From: Scandinavium manionii
GTDB lineage: Bacteria > Pseudomonadota > Gammaproteobacteria > Enterobacterales > Enterobacteriaceae
Reading direction: 5' to 3'
DNA length: 64,000 bases
Assembly: GCF_024764775.1 (NCBI RefSeq)
Contig: NZ_JALIGC010000033.1
Location: 62,001-126,000 of the forward strand
A program made the position numbers and the translations under genes. Of this stretch, positions 43,954 to 53,649 are shown one piece after another. How positions within the stretch are numbered: position 1 is the first letter of the stretch; each line of letters starts with the position of its first letter. The notes under the pieces are model-generated. The model did not search any database. It had not been told where the DNA came from and was given only the letters and a program-made list of their open reading frames with translations.

Positions 43954-46074
43954 ATGAATAACACACTGCGCCTCAAACGCTCGTCAGCACTTTGCGCCCT
44001 GGCGCTGGCGTTTCCCTGCACCTCTTTCGCGGAAGAAACGGTGGTAGTTACCGCTCAGCCAGCTGAATCCGCGTCCGCACCGACCCAGGGCTATACGGTT
44101 AAATCCTCAACCGGTGCCACCAAAACCGATCAGCCGTTGATCACGACCGCCCAGTCGGTGTCCGTTGTAACCCGTCAGCAGATGGAAGATCAGGGTGCGA
44201 CCAACGTCAGCCAGGCGCTGAGTTATACGCCGGGCGTGTACAGCACCTTTGGTGGCTCGGCAACGCGCTTCGACGCCATTTCCCTGCGTGGATACCACGG
44301 CGGTGACGTGGACAACATCTTCCTCGACGGCATGCGCCTGATGAGCGACGGCGGCAGTCACAACGTCATTCAAATTGACCCGTGGTTCCTCGACCGTATT
44401 GATGTGATCAAAGGCCCCTCTTCCGCGCTCTACGGCCAAAGCGTACCCGGCGGGTTGGTTAATCTGACCTCCAAGCGTCCACAGTTTGCCTCCGAAGGCC
44501 ACATTCAGGCGTTCGGCGGCACCCAGGGCACTAAAGGCGCCGCGTTCGATTACACCGACGCAATTAACGATCAGTGGGCGTATCGCGTGATTGGTATCAC
44601 CCGTAACACCGATACCCAGGTCGATAACACCCGCGAAGAGCGTTACGCGATTTCCCCGTCGCTGCTTTGGCAGCCAGATTCTGACACCAGCCTGTTGCTG
44701 CGCGCGTATCTGCAAAAAGATCCGTCGGGTGGCTATCACGGCTCGCTGCCGCTGGATGGCACCCGCTATGAGCACAATGGTCGCAAACTCAGCAACCACA
44801 CCAATGAAGGTGATCCGAGCGACGGCTACCAGCGCCGCGAGCAGATTTACAGCTACGAATTTAATCACCAGTTCAATGATATTTGGTCCGTATATTCAAG
44901 CGGCAGCTATACCCATTCCGACGTAAACCTCGACCAGGTTTATCAGGTGGGTTGGGTTGGCGACAGCGATATGCTGGCCCGCGGCTATAGCGGTTCAACC
45001 GGTTCGCTCGATGGCTGGTCGACCGATAACCGCATTAAGGCGGATTTCAACACCGGCGACGTGTCGCACACCGTGGTGTTGGGCGGTGAATATCACCGCT
45101 TCCGCAATGACCTGTGGAGCCTCGCAGGCGGTGCGTCTCCGCTCGACCCATGGAGTGGCTATACCGCGCAAAACGGACATACCCTGACCTACAGCGACTA
45201 TAACAATCGCCGCTATTATCAGGCCGGCCTGTATTTGCAGGATGAAATGGTGTGGAACCGCTGGCATGCGGATCTCTCCGCGCGCTATGACCGCATTGTT
45301 TCCGAGCAGGTGAGCGATACATTTGGCACCTCTTCGCGTCGTTCCGATGACCACATCAGCAGCCGCGCGTCCTTGCTGTACGCCTTTGAAAACGGTCTGT
45401 CGCCGTACATCAGCTACAGCCAGGCGATTACCCCTGCCATGCTGGCAGGCCCGGACGGTCAGTTGCTGAAACCGACTACCGCCGAGCAGTACGAAGCCGG
45501 GCTGAAATTCCAGCCACCGGGCACGGCGGACATGTACAGCATCGCGATGTACGATCTGACGCAAAAAGACGTGGCCACGCGTGATACCAATATCGCCACT
45601 GCCACCTTCCTTCCCGCCGGGAAAGTGCATTCGCAGGGGGTTGAACTGGAAGCACGCAATCAGCTGACGCCGCGCCTGAGCACCATCGCCGGGTACACAT
45701 GGAACCGCCTGCGCTTTGCTGATACCAGAGACGGCACCGACGACAATACGCCGCAGTTGACGCCGGATCAGATGGCATCGTTCTGGGCACACTATAAGTT
45801 TGATTACGGGATTAGCGCGGGCGCGGGCGTACGTTATATCGGCAAACAGTGGGCCGATGACGCGAATACCGAACGTCTGCCGTCGACGACGCTGCTGGAT
45901 GCGATGATCCGTGCGGATCTGGGGGCCTGGACATCAGCGCTGAAAGGCGCGTATTTGCAGGTTAATGCGAATAACCTGACCGACAGAGAGTATGTTTCTG
46001 GCTGCTACGGCACCAACAACTGCTACTGGGGCGCTGAGCGTTCAGTGATTGCGACCGTCGGGTATGATTTCTGA
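43954..46074 (+). CDS. TonB-dependent hydroxamate siderophore receptor (FhuA/FoxA family)
   Basis: A 706-residue outer-membrane receptor: signal peptide of about 26 residues, TonB box ETVVVTA, plug domain with the DRIDVIKGPSSALYGQ and PGGLVNLTSKRP motifs, then a 22-strand barrel ending in aromatic Phe. The overall pattern is that of ferrichrome/ferrioxamine receptors. No siderophore synthesis or ABC uptake genes are adjacent, so it uses external siderophores and a shared importer. In E. coli this interval (treA-ymgE) has no such gene, so this is an insertion relative to that backbone. Confidence 0.88.
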   Translation: MNNTLRLKRSSALCALALAFPCTSFAEETVVVTAQPAESASAPTQGYTVKSSTGATKTDQPLITTAQSVSVVTRQQMEDQGATNVSQALSYTPGVYSTFGGSATRFDAISLRGYHGGDVDNIFLDGMRLMSDGGSHNVIQIDPWFLDRIDVIKGPSSALYGQSVPGGLVNLTSKRPQFASEGHIQAFGGTQGTKGAAFDYTDAINDQWAYRVIGITRNTDTQVDNTREERYAISPSLLWQPDSDTSLLLRAYLQKDPSGGYHGSLPLDGTRYEHNGRKLSNHTNEGDPSDGYQRREQIYSYEFNHQFNDIWSVYSSGSYTHSDVNLDQVYQVGWVGDSDMLARGYSGSTGSLDGWSTDNRIKADFNTGDVSHTVVLGGEYHRFRNDLWSLAGGASPLDPWSGYTAQNGHTLTYSDYNNRRYYQAGLYLQDEMVWNRWHADLSARYDRIVSEQVSDTFGTSSRRSDDHISSRASLLYAFENGLSPYISYSQAITPAMLAGPDGQLLKPTTAEQYEAGLKFQPPGTADMYSIAMYDLTQKDVATRDTNIATATFLPAGKVHSQGVELEARNQLTPRLSTIAGYTWNRLRFADTRDGTDDNTPQLTPDQMASFWAHYKFDYGISAGAGVRYIGKQWADDANTERLPSTTLLDAMIRADLGAWTSALKGAYLQVNANNLTDREYVSGCYGTNNCYWGAERSVIATVGYDF

Positions 46075-46090
46075 TACGTAGTTAGAAAAA

Positions 46091-46160
46091 CGCCCGGTGG
46101 CGCTTCGCTGACCGGGCCTATCGTTTAAAAACAGGCCCGGCAAGCGTGCGCCGCCGGGCA
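46091..46160. repeat. Paired REP elements (BIME)
   Basis: Two oppositely oriented REP units (46092-46118 and 46133-46160), each with GCCCGG...CCGGGC arms, separated by an AT-rich spacer between the convergent receptor and ymgE genes. Confidence 0.8.
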
Positions 46161-46167
46161 GTCATAT

Positions 46168-46422
46168 TTATGCGTTGCGACGCAGTAATCTGAATACCAC
46201 CAGCACCACGATGGCACCCACAACCGCCACCAGGAAACTGTGCATATTAAAGCCGGAAACACTGCCGATACCAAACATGGTAGCCAGCCAGCCGCCAACC
46301 ACGGCACCGACGATCCCCAGAATACAGGTGAGAATAAAACCGCCGCCGTCACGACCCGGCATAATCAGTTTCGCAATAACACCCGCAATCAGTCCAAAAA
46401 TAATCCAGGTCAGAATACCCAT
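46168..46422 (-). CDS. ymgE: YmgE, transglycosylase-associated-type small membrane protein
   Basis: An 84-residue protein with three hydrophobic helices: GILTWIIFGLIAGVIAKLIM, the PGRDGGGF turn and LRRNA end match E. coli YmgE (GlsB/YeaQ/YmgE family), often stress induced. The ATG at 46422 is chosen by homology, with GGAGG upstream; an in-frame ATG at 46431 abuts that site. It is divergent from ycgR as in E. coli. Confidence 0.92.
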   Translation of the reverse strand: MGILTWIIFGLIAGVIAKLIMPGRDGGGFILTCILGIVGAVVGGWLATMFGIGSVSGFNMHSFLVAVVGAIVVLVVFRLLRRNA

Positions 46423-46569
46423 TTTAACCATCCTCCAAAATAAGCAAAATATCCACAATTTAAACACGACTATTGTGTGCTTTGGTTCCATTAAGTATAG
46501 GTAAACATTCCCAAAAAGAAGGGATTCAACTAAAAATTTTATCTGTTAAAAAATTTTCACCCGTTTGTA

Positions 46570-46596
46570 TTAAGTTATGTTTCGCGCTGCCGATAG
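46570..46596 (+). promoter_or_regulatory. Sigma-28 (FliA) flagellar promoter of ycgR
   Basis: TTAAGTTA, an 11-nt spacer, then GCCGATAG: 6/8 and 7/8 matches to the FliA consensus TAAAGTTT-N11-GCCGATAA, 36 nt before the ycgR start. E. coli ycgR is a class 3 flagellar gene, which fits. Confidence 0.85.
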
Positions 46597-46631
46597 TTTA
46601 TCGAATCTCTGTCGATAAGGAGCTACCAGGC

Positions 46632-47363
46632 GTGAGTCATTACAATGAGCAATTCCTTAAACAAAATCCACTGGCAGTGTTAAACGTTCTTCGCGATTTA
46701 CACCGCGACCATGTACCCTTGCGTGTCTCGTGGGGTACGTCGCAATTTATTACCCGTATTCTCGATATCTCATCTCAGGCGCTGATTATCGATTACGGCA
46801 GTCAGGAATATGAAAACCGTGCCGTTCAGCGTGCGGAAAACATTACTCTCTCCGCCGAAACTCAAGGGGCGAAAATCGAATTTACGGTGCCGAAGATAAC
46901 GCCCGGCCAGTTCCTCGATTTACCCGCCTTTACGATGCCCGTGCCGCCGTCGCTGTGGTTTGTGCAGCGTCGCGAATTTTTCCGCATTACCGCCCCGCTT
47001 CATCCGGTGTATTACTGCAAGGCGAAACTGCCGGATAACAGCGAAGTGCGTTTTCGTTTGTGTGATTTGTCACTCGGCGGAATGGGCGCATTGCTGGATG
47101 GCGCACCGCCTGCAGCCCTGAAATCTGGGGTGATGCTCCCGCAGATGGAGCTGGATATGGGGGAATGGGGGAAATTTCATTTCGACGCGCAGCTGCTTTC
47201 ACTGAGCGAGCGCAAGGTGGTGGACGGCAAGAATGAGACGATCAGCACACCGCGCCTGAGCTTTCGTTTTCTCAACGTCAGTCCGGCGATTGAGCGCACG
47301 CTCCAGCGAATTATCTTCTCTCTGGAGCGTGAGGCTCGCGAACGCGCGAATAAAGTGCGTTAG
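46632..47363 (+). CDS. ycgR: Flagellar brake protein YcgR (PilZ, c-di-GMP binding)
   Basis: A 243-residue protein with an N-terminal YcgR domain and a C-terminal PilZ domain. The c-di-GMP motif RxxxR appears in QRREFFRITAP and DLSLGG follows. On c-di-GMP binding it slows the flagellar motor. The GTG at 46632 with AAGGAG 9 nt upstream gives the N-terminus expected from E. coli (SHYNEQFLKQNPLAV); the frame is open further up, but that part holds the promoter. The 3' end overlaps the convergent emtA by 4 nt. Confidence 0.95.
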   Translation: MSHYNEQFLKQNPLAVLNVLRDLHRDHVPLRVSWGTSQFITRILDISSQALIIDYGSQEYENRAVQRAENITLSAETQGAKIEFTVPKITPGQFLDLPAFTMPVPPSLWFVQRREFFRITAPLHPVYYCKAKLPDNSEVRFRLCDLSLGGMGALLDGAPPAALKSGVMLPQMELDMGEWGKFHFDAQLLSLSERKVVDGKNETISTPRLSFRFLNVSPAIERTLQRIIFSLEREARERANKVR

Positions 47364-47980
47364 TCTATCGCGTCCATCGCTTTCTGCACTTTCCAGATAT
47401 AGCGCGGCGCTTGGGATGAAGGGTGATTCTCGACGATATAATCGAAGAACTCATCCTTATCCATGCCGTTAATTTTCCTGATCGCCGTTTTACGGTCCGA
47501 GGAGAAGGTTCGCAGCAGCGCGCCCGCGCCGTTAACGTAGGAGGTAACCAGCGCATACTGCATCACTTGCGGATCCTCAATGCCCGCCAGCACACCGTGC
47601 TCCAGGATGCTGAAGTACGCGGTACCCATCGAGATGTTACGTTCTGGGTTTTTCAGCTCGCTGACCGACGGATCACCCTTCCAGCCCATATAGCGATACA
47701 CTTCACGCCCGGCGGTGGAAGGTTTGAGCTGCATCAGCCCCACTGCGCCAGATTTACTGACCACATTCGGATTACCGCCTGATTCAACCGCGATAATGGC
47801 AGTGATGAATTTAGGGTCGAGTCCCCACGCCGCACCGGCCTTCTGGCTGATTGGCATCCACTGCATCGCCCGCTGAACGGGTACCGTCGGGTTGTACGGC
47901 GGATTGCGGTAATCGTTTTTCGGTTTTGAACTACATCCGGCAAGCAAGACAAACAAAACAACAAACCATCTCAATTTCAC
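47360..47980 (-). CDS. emtA: Membrane-bound lytic murein transglycosylase EmtA (MltE)
   Basis: A 206-residue lipoprotein: signal peptide ending in LLAGC, then an SLT domain with the catalytic Glu in AVESGGNP and the GLMQLKPSTAG motif. It is an endo-acting transglycosylase of murein. The GTG at 47980 with AAGGAT upstream matches the E. coli start; further upstream codons (to 48040) would displace the signal peptide. Confidence 0.95.
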   Translation of the reverse strand: MKLRWFVVLFVLLAGCSSKPKNDYRNPPYNPTVPVQRAMQWMPISQKAGAAWGLDPKFITAIIAVESGGNPNVVSKSGAVGLMQLKPSTAGREVYRYMGWKGDPSVSELKNPERNISMGTAYFSILEHGVLAGIEDPQVMQYALVTSYVNGAGALLRTFSSDRKTAIRKINGMDKDEFFDYIVENHPSSQAPRYIWKVQKAMDAID

Positions 47981-48072
47981 GCTTCTATCCTTTTCAATGA
48001 AGTGTGCTGCGCTAATGACAACGCGATGTTCAGGCGGCATGATAACTGTTTCATTCTCTGCAAGGAATTGCC

Positions 48073-48999
48073 ATGACTCTGTTTCATCTGATTGCTCCCT
48101 CGGGCTATTGCATTAACCAACAGGCCGCCACCCGCGGGATTGCGCGCCTGGAGGAGGCTGGATACCAGGTCAATAATCAGCGCATTCTCACGCGTCGCCA
48201 GCAGCGTTTTGCCGGTACGGAAGCGGAACGCGCGGGCGATATCAATGCGCTGGCGACACTTTCTGGTCGCGATAACCTCGTTTTAGCGGTGCGCGGCGGC
48301 TATGGCGCGAACCGTTTACTGGACATGATTGACTGGAAAGCCATCGCATTACGCCAGCAAAATGATCCGCTGCTGATTTGTGGCCATAGCGATTTCACCG
48401 CCATTCAGATGGCGCTGCTGTGCGAAGGCGTTATCACCTTCAGCGGGCCCATGCTGGCGGGTAATTTCGGCGCTGAAACGCTCAATGAATTTACCCTCGA
48501 GCACTACTGGCGCGCGCTGCGAAACGGCGCATTCTCTGTGGAATGGCAGGGTAATGGCCGGGCCTGCGACGTGAACGGCACGCTGTGGGGCGGTAATCTG
48601 GCGATGCTGGTGTCGCTCATCGGCACCCCGTGGATGCCGCAAATTGACGACGGCATTCTGGTGCTGGAAGACATTAACGAACACCCGTTCCGCGTGGAGC
48701 GTATGCTCCTGCAACTGTTCCATGCGGGTATTTTAGGCCGTCAGCGGGCAATTGTGCTCGGCAGCTTTAGCGGCGCGGAACCAAACGACTACGATGCGGG
48801 TTACGATTTGCCGGTGATGATCGATTATCTGCAATCGCGGTTAGCTATCCCGGTTATCAGCGGGCTTGATTTTGGTCACGAGCAGCGCACGGTGACGCTG
48901 CCGCTCGGATCGCAGGCACGTCTGGTGCATAACGCGAAGTCAACCACGCTGTCGATGACGGGTCATCCGGTCATCAGTGGAGAAAAAAAGCATTCATAG
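48073..48999 (+). CDS. ldcA: Murein tetrapeptide L,D-carboxypeptidase LdcA
   Basis: A 308-residue S66-family cytoplasmic peptidase that removes the terminal D-Ala from recycled tetrapeptides. The nucleophile is Ser106 in GHSDFTA; the Glu and His of the triad are in VLEDINEHPFRVER and DFGHEQ. It is divergent from emtA, joining two peptidoglycan-turnover genes. Confidence 0.95.
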   Translation: MTLFHLIAPSGYCINQQAATRGIARLEEAGYQVNNQRILTRRQQRFAGTEAERAGDINALATLSGRDNLVLAVRGGYGANRLLDMIDWKAIALRQQNDPLLICGHSDFTAIQMALLCEGVITFSGPMLAGNFGAETLNEFTLEHYWRALRNGAFSVEWQGNGRACDVNGTLWGGNLAMLVSLIGTPWMPQIDDGILVLEDINEHPFRVERMLLQLFHAGILGRQRAIVLGSFSGAEPNDYDAGYDLPVMIDYLQSRLAIPVISGLDFGHEQRTVTLPLGSQARLVHNAKSTTLSMTGHPVISGEKKHS

Positions 49000-49079
49000 C
49001 TCTTATAAATCCATCGATTTACGTGCATGTATGATAACGTTTTACCATTAAGTCACGCGATATAGGGAGTACGTGAACG

Positions 49080-50813
49080 TTGGATGCCGGGGCAATAATC
49101 AGTCTGTTTATTCTGGGGTCGGTGCTGGTCACCTTCAGTATTTTACTCAGTTCCTTTTCTTCACGACTCGGTATCCCGATTCTGGTGATCTTCCTTGCTA
49201 TCGGCATGCTTGCCGGTATCGATGGCATTGGCGGCATTCCGTTTGATAATTACCCCTTCGCGTACATGATCAGTAACCTCGCACTGGCGGTTATCCTGCT
49301 TGATGGCGGGATGCGCACTCAGGCGAGTTCGTTTCGCGTAGCACTCGGCCCGGCGCTGTCACTGGCGACGGTCGGCGTGCTTATCACCTCCGGACTCACC
49401 GGACTGATGGCCGCGTGGCTGTTTCACCTCGATTTGATTGAAGGCATGCTGATTGGCGCCATTGTTGGCTCGACGGATGCGGCAGCGGTGTTCTCTCTGC
49501 TTGGCGGTAAAGGGCTGAACGAACGTGTCGGCTCGACGCTGGAAATTGAATCCGGCAGCAATGACCCGATGGCGGTGTTCCTCACCATCACCCTGATTGA
49601 AATGATCCAGCAGCACGAAACCGGGCTGAGCTGGATGTTCGCGGTGCACATCATTCAGCAGTTTGGGCTGGGTATTCTGATTGGCCTCGGCGGCGGCTAC
49701 CTTGTGCTGCAGATGATCAACCGCATTTCCCTGCCTGCCGGGCTTTATCCGCTGTTGGCGTTGAGCGGCGGGATCATGATTTTCGCGGTAACGACAACGC
49801 TCGACGGCAGCGGCATTCTGGCGGTGTACCTGTGTGGTTTTCTGCTCGGCAACCGTCCGATTCGCAACCGTTACGCAATTTTGCAGAACTTTGATGGTCT
49901 GGCGTGGCTGGCACAAATTGGCATGTTCCTGGTGCTCGGCCTGCTGGTGACGCCGTCCGACCTGCTGCCTATCGCGATTCCGGCGCTGCTGCTCTCTGCC
50001 GGGATGATTTTCTTCGCACGTCCGTTATCGGTGTTTATTGGCCTGCTGCCGTTTCGCGGTTTTAATTTGCGCGAGCGCGTGTTTATCAGCTGGGTCGGTC
50101 TGCGCGGTGCGGTACCCATCATCCTCGCGGTTTTCCCGATGATGGCCGGGCTGGAAAACGCGCGATTGTTCTTTAACGTAGCCTTCTTCGTGGTGCTGAT
50201 TTCGCTGTTGTTGCAGGGGACATCGCTCTCCTGGGCGGCCAGAAAAGCCAAAGTGGTGGTGCCTCCGGTCGGCTGGCCGGTGTCGCGTGTAGGGTTAGAT
50301 ATTCACCCGGAAAATCCATGGGAGCAGTTTGTTTATCAGCTCAGCGCCGATAAATGGTGCGTTGGTGCTGCGCTTCGGGATTTGCATATGCCGCGCGATA
50401 CCCGTATTGCCGCGCTGTTCCGGGACAATGTGCTGCTGCACCCGACGGGCAGTACCCGTTTGCATGAAGGCGATGTGCTGTGCGTGATTGGCCGCGAGCG
50501 GGATTTACCGTTGCTGGGCAAACTGTTCAGCCAGTCGCCGCCGGTGGCGTTGGATCAGCGTTTCTTCGGTGACTTTATTCTTGAGGCCAGCGCGAAGTTT
50601 GCCGACGTGGCGATGGTTTACGGACTCGACGGCGGGGAAGAATACCGCAATAACCAGCAGTCGTTGGGCGAGATTGTGCAGCACCTGTTAGGCGCGGCAC
50701 CGGTGGTCGGTGACCAGGTGGAGTTTGCCGGGATGGTCTGGACCGTGGCAGAGAAAGAAGACAACGCGGTGCTGAAAGTGGGTGTTCGAGTGGCGGAAGA
50801 AGAAGTGGAGTAA
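49080..50813 (+). CDS. cvrA: Potassium/proton antiporter CvrA (NhaP2)
   Basis: A 577-residue CPA1 antiporter: about twelve transmembrane helices with the conserved GAIVGSTDAAAVFSLL and ESGSNDPMAVFL motifs, then a cytosolic TrkA_C domain and a CorC_HlyC-type domain. It protects volume and pH by K+ export. The start is a TTG at 49080 (reads MDAGAIISLF, as in E. coli), with AGGGAG about 11 nt upstream. Confidence 0.92.
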   Translation: MDAGAIISLFILGSVLVTFSILLSSFSSRLGIPILVIFLAIGMLAGIDGIGGIPFDNYPFAYMISNLALAVILLDGGMRTQASSFRVALGPALSLATVGVLITSGLTGLMAAWLFHLDLIEGMLIGAIVGSTDAAAVFSLLGGKGLNERVGSTLEIESGSNDPMAVFLTITLIEMIQQHETGLSWMFAVHIIQQFGLGILIGLGGGYLVLQMINRISLPAGLYPLLALSGGIMIFAVTTTLDGSGILAVYLCGFLLGNRPIRNRYAILQNFDGLAWLAQIGMFLVLGLLVTPSDLLPIAIPALLLSAGMIFFARPLSVFIGLLPFRGFNLRERVFISWVGLRGAVPIILAVFPMMAGLENARLFFNVAFFVVLISLLLQGTSLSWAARKAKVVVPPVGWPVSRVGLDIHPENPWEQFVYQLSADKWCVGAALRDLHMPRDTRIAALFRDNVLLHPTGSTRLHEGDVLCVIGRERDLPLLGKLFSQSPPVALDQRFFGDFILEASAKFADVAMVYGLDGGEEYRNNQQSLGEIVQHLLGAAPVVGDQVEFAGMVWTVAEKEDNAVLKVGVRVAEEEVE

Positions 50814-50824
50814 GTGCGGTCTGG

Positions 50825-50945
50825 TGCCCGGTGGCACTTCGTTTTCCGGACCTACGTGGCAGGATTTTGTTGTTTATACAATGGTGCGACCGGGCCGACG
50901 TGCCAGGATTTTGTAGACCCGGCAAGCGTACGCCGCCGGGCAAAA
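50825..50945. repeat. Cluster of REP units with an internal direct repeat
   Basis: A REP unit (50825-50851), a spacer, and a further unit (50913-50942) in opposite orientation lie between convergent cvrA and dadX. CAGGATTTTGT occurs at 50860-50870 and again at 50903-50913, showing that part of the block has been duplicated. Confidence 0.75.
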
Positions 50946-50950
50946 AAATC

Positions 50951-52021
50951 TCACTCAATCACAACCGGTACGCGAAGCGCCAGCGCACACATCAACTCGT
51001 AGCCCACGGTGTCGCAACAGCTCGCCACGTCGTCGATTTTAATCTCTTTACCCCACAGTTCGACCGGTGTGCCAATCCCGGCCTGCGGGCACGGCGTTAA
51101 ATCCACCGCCAGCATATCCATCGATACCCGACCTACCGTTGTGGTGCGAACACCGTCCACCAGCACCGGCGTGCCGTCTGGCGCATTACGCGGATACCCA
51201 TCGGCATAGCCACAGGCCACAATGCCGATACGCTGCTCTTGTCGGGCTTTGTACAAACGCCCATAGCCCACGGTGTCGCCCGCTTTAAGATTCTGCACCG
51301 CAATAATCTCGCTACTCAGGGTCATCACCGGTTTCAGTCCACTGTTGGCAATGTCCTGCCATTTCCCGGAAGGTGACGCGCCGTAAAGCACAATTCCCGG
51401 ACGAACCCAGTCGAAATGCGCCTCCGGGTGCCACAGCGTGGCAGCAGAGTTGGCAAGCGAACGTGGACACTCGAGCCCTTCTGCAGCCTGTTCTATCTTT
51501 TCCATTGCCTCGATGATGCCGTCGGGATTTTCCGCATCGGCAAAGTGAGACATCAGCGTCATGTCGCTGATATTGCTCATCGCACGCAGCTGCTGCCAGA
51601 CGGTGTGCACCTTATCAGGCGTAAACCCGAGGCGGTTCATGCCGCTGTTCACTTTGACGTAGACATCCAGCGGTGCGTTCAGCTTTGCGTTTTGCAGCGC
51701 TTTCAGCTGCCAGTTGCTGTGCACGGTTGTAGTGAGTCGGTATTGGTCATACAGCGGTAAATCGTCAGCGTGGAAAAAGCCTTCCAGCATCAGAATCGGC
51801 CCTTTCCAGCCGCGTTCGCGCAGCAGGACAGCCTCTTCCAGATTGAGTAGCGCAAAACCATCCGTATCGTTTAACGCACTCCAGATTCGTTCAACTCCAT
51901 GACCGTAGCCGTTAGCTTTCACCACCGACCAGACGCGGGACTCCGGTGCCGCAGATCGCACCACTACAAGGTTCTGCCGCAGCGCCTTTAAATCGAGGCT
52001 GGCTACAACGGGACGTGACAT
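50951..52021 (-). CDS. dadX: Catabolic alanine racemase DadX
   Basis: A 356-residue PLP-dependent fold-III racemase, equal in length to E. coli DadX. The PLP Lys is in WSVVKANGYGHG (about residue 34), and the GYADGYPR and VSMDMLAVDL motifs carry active-site parts, including the catalytic Tyr upstream. It turns L-Ala to D-Ala for DadA. It lies 9 nt downstream of dadA in one operon. Confidence 0.95.
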   Translation of the reverse strand: MSRPVVASLDLKALRQNLVVVRSAAPESRVWSVVKANGYGHGVERIWSALNDTDGFALLNLEEAVLLRERGWKGPILMLEGFFHADDLPLYDQYRLTTTVHSNWQLKALQNAKLNAPLDVYVKVNSGMNRLGFTPDKVHTVWQQLRAMSNISDMTLMSHFADAENPDGIIEAMEKIEQAAEGLECPRSLANSAATLWHPEAHFDWVRPGIVLYGASPSGKWQDIANSGLKPVMTLSSEIIAVQNLKAGDTVGYGRLYKARQEQRIGIVACGYADGYPRNAPDGTPVLVDGVRTTTVGRVSMDMLAVDLTPCPQAGIGTPVELWGKEIKIDDVASCCDTVGYELMCALALRVPVVIE

Positions 52022-52030
52022 AACGGCTCC

Positions 52031-53329
52031 TTAATTATGCGCGCCGTGCAAATGCTGAGGGCGCGAAGGCGTATAACCTGACTGATAGCGGGCCACGCCC
52101 AAATCCTCGTACCCAATTGCAGGCGTGCGCCCAGAAAGCAGATCGCTCAGTAGCTGACCGGAGCCGCAGGCCATGGTCCAGCCCAGCGTGCCGTGTCCGG
52201 TGTTCAGCCATAAATTTTTATACGGTGTGCGTCCCACAATCGGCGTTCCGTCCGGCGTCATGGGTCGCAGCCCGGTCCAGAAGGTGGCCTGTTCAACGTG
52301 CCCCCCGCGCGGGAACAGGTCACGGACGACCATTTCCAGCGTCTCACGCCGGGCACGCAGCAGTTCGGTGTTGAAGCCGACAATCTCTGCCATGCCGCCG
52401 ACACGGATCCGGTTATCGAATCGTGTTATCGCAATTTTGTATGTTTCATCAAGAATAGTCGATACCGGGGCGCCATCATCCTCTTTGACCGGAATAGTCA
52501 GCGAGTAGCCTTTCAGCGGATAAACCGGAATATCGACGATGCCTTTCAGCATGGAGGTGGAATACGACCCAAACGCCATCACGTATGCATCGGCCTTGAT
52601 GACTTCATCGCCGCACTTCACGCCGTAAATCTGGTCGCCTTCCGACAGCAGTCGGTCAACTGGCGTGTTGTAGCGGAACACCACGCCCGCCTCTTCCGCC
52701 ATTTTCGCCAGACGCTGGGTGAAAAGCTGGCAGTCGCCGGTTTCGTCATTCGGCAAGCGCAGGCCACCGGTAAGTTTATGCGCCACTTCTGCCAGTGCAG
52801 GCTCCACGTCCGCCAGACGGTTGGCTTCCAGCAGTTGATATGGCACGCCAGCATCCTGTAGCACGGCGATGTCGCGGGTAGCGTTTTCATACTGCTGTTC
52901 GGTGCGGAAAAGTTGCAGCGTGCCGCCCTGACGGCCTTCGTATTCGATGCCCGTGCTGTCGCGCAGCGCCATCAGGCAGTCGCGGCTGTATTCCGCCAGC
53001 CGCACCATGCGGCCTTTGTTTTCCATGTAGTGGCGGGTGTCGCAGTTGCGCAGCATCTGCCACATCCATTTCAGCTGGGTCGATGTGCCGTCGAGGCTGA
53101 TAGCCAACGGCGCGTGGCGCTGGAACATCCATTTAATCGCCTTCAGCGGCACGCCTGGCGCGGCCCACGGCGCGGCGTAACCGGGGGAAATTTGTCCGGC
53201 GTTGGCGGCACTGGTTTCCAGCGCCGGGCCCGGCTCCCGATCGATGACGGTCACATCATGTCCAGCCTGACGCAAATACCAGGCGCTGGCCACGCCCACT
53301 ACCCCACTTCCGAGGATAACCACTCGCAT
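52031..53329 (-). CDS. dadA: D-amino acid dehydrogenase DadA
   Basis: A 432-residue FAD enzyme of the inner membrane. The Rossmann motif GSGVVGVASAWYLRQ is at the N-terminus and NTGHGTLGWTMACGSGQ closes the FAD site. It oxidises D-alanine to pyruvate, feeding the respiratory chain. I start at the ATG at 53329 (family length); nine upstream codons are rejected. Expression in E. coli responds to alanine through Lrp and to cAMP-CRP. Confidence 0.95.
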   Translation of the reverse strand: MRVVILGSGVVGVASAWYLRQAGHDVTVIDREPGPALETSAANAGQISPGYAAPWAAPGVPLKAIKWMFQRHAPLAISLDGTSTQLKWMWQMLRNCDTRHYMENKGRMVRLAEYSRDCLMALRDSTGIEYEGRQGGTLQLFRTEQQYENATRDIAVLQDAGVPYQLLEANRLADVEPALAEVAHKLTGGLRLPNDETGDCQLFTQRLAKMAEEAGVVFRYNTPVDRLLSEGDQIYGVKCGDEVIKADAYVMAFGSYSTSMLKGIVDIPVYPLKGYSLTIPVKEDDGAPVSTILDETYKIAITRFDNRIRVGGMAEIVGFNTELLRARRETLEMVVRDLFPRGGHVEQATFWTGLRPMTPDGTPIVGRTPYKNLWLNTGHGTLGWTMACGSGQLLSDLLSGRTPAIGYEDLGVARYQSGYTPSRPQHLHGAHN

Positions 53330-53416
53330 AGCGACTCCAGATTCGTAAAAGAACAATCTTCTGATTACAAATTGATAACCCAGACGAAAATATTATTCAA
53401 CATACGCTTTTTTTAT

Positions 53417-53432
53417 GGTGACTTACCTCACA
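53417..53432. promoter_or_regulatory. CRP-type site between dadA and ycgB
   Basis: GGTGA, 6 nt, TCACA: one mismatch to the CRP core TGTGA-N6-TCACA, 88 nt upstream of the dadA start. dadAX is known to be CRP-activated in E. coli. The remaining 320-nt divergent region shows no other clear element. Confidence 0.6.
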
Positions 53433-53649
53433 CATACCCGTACCAGAAAGGTATGCGCGGATTTGAAATCTCCTGCTGCGGCGTTATTTTCGTCAGAATA
53501 ATATTCTGATAGTTAGAAGTTTTGTCGCCGTTGACGCAGGGAAATATCGAAGAAAAATATTTGCTGTTCGCGCGTTCAGGCGGCGGTGTTCTATTCTTGA
53601 TAGTGAGGCTCTCCACACAGAGAGGGCCGCCAACAATGAGGGCGCGCTA

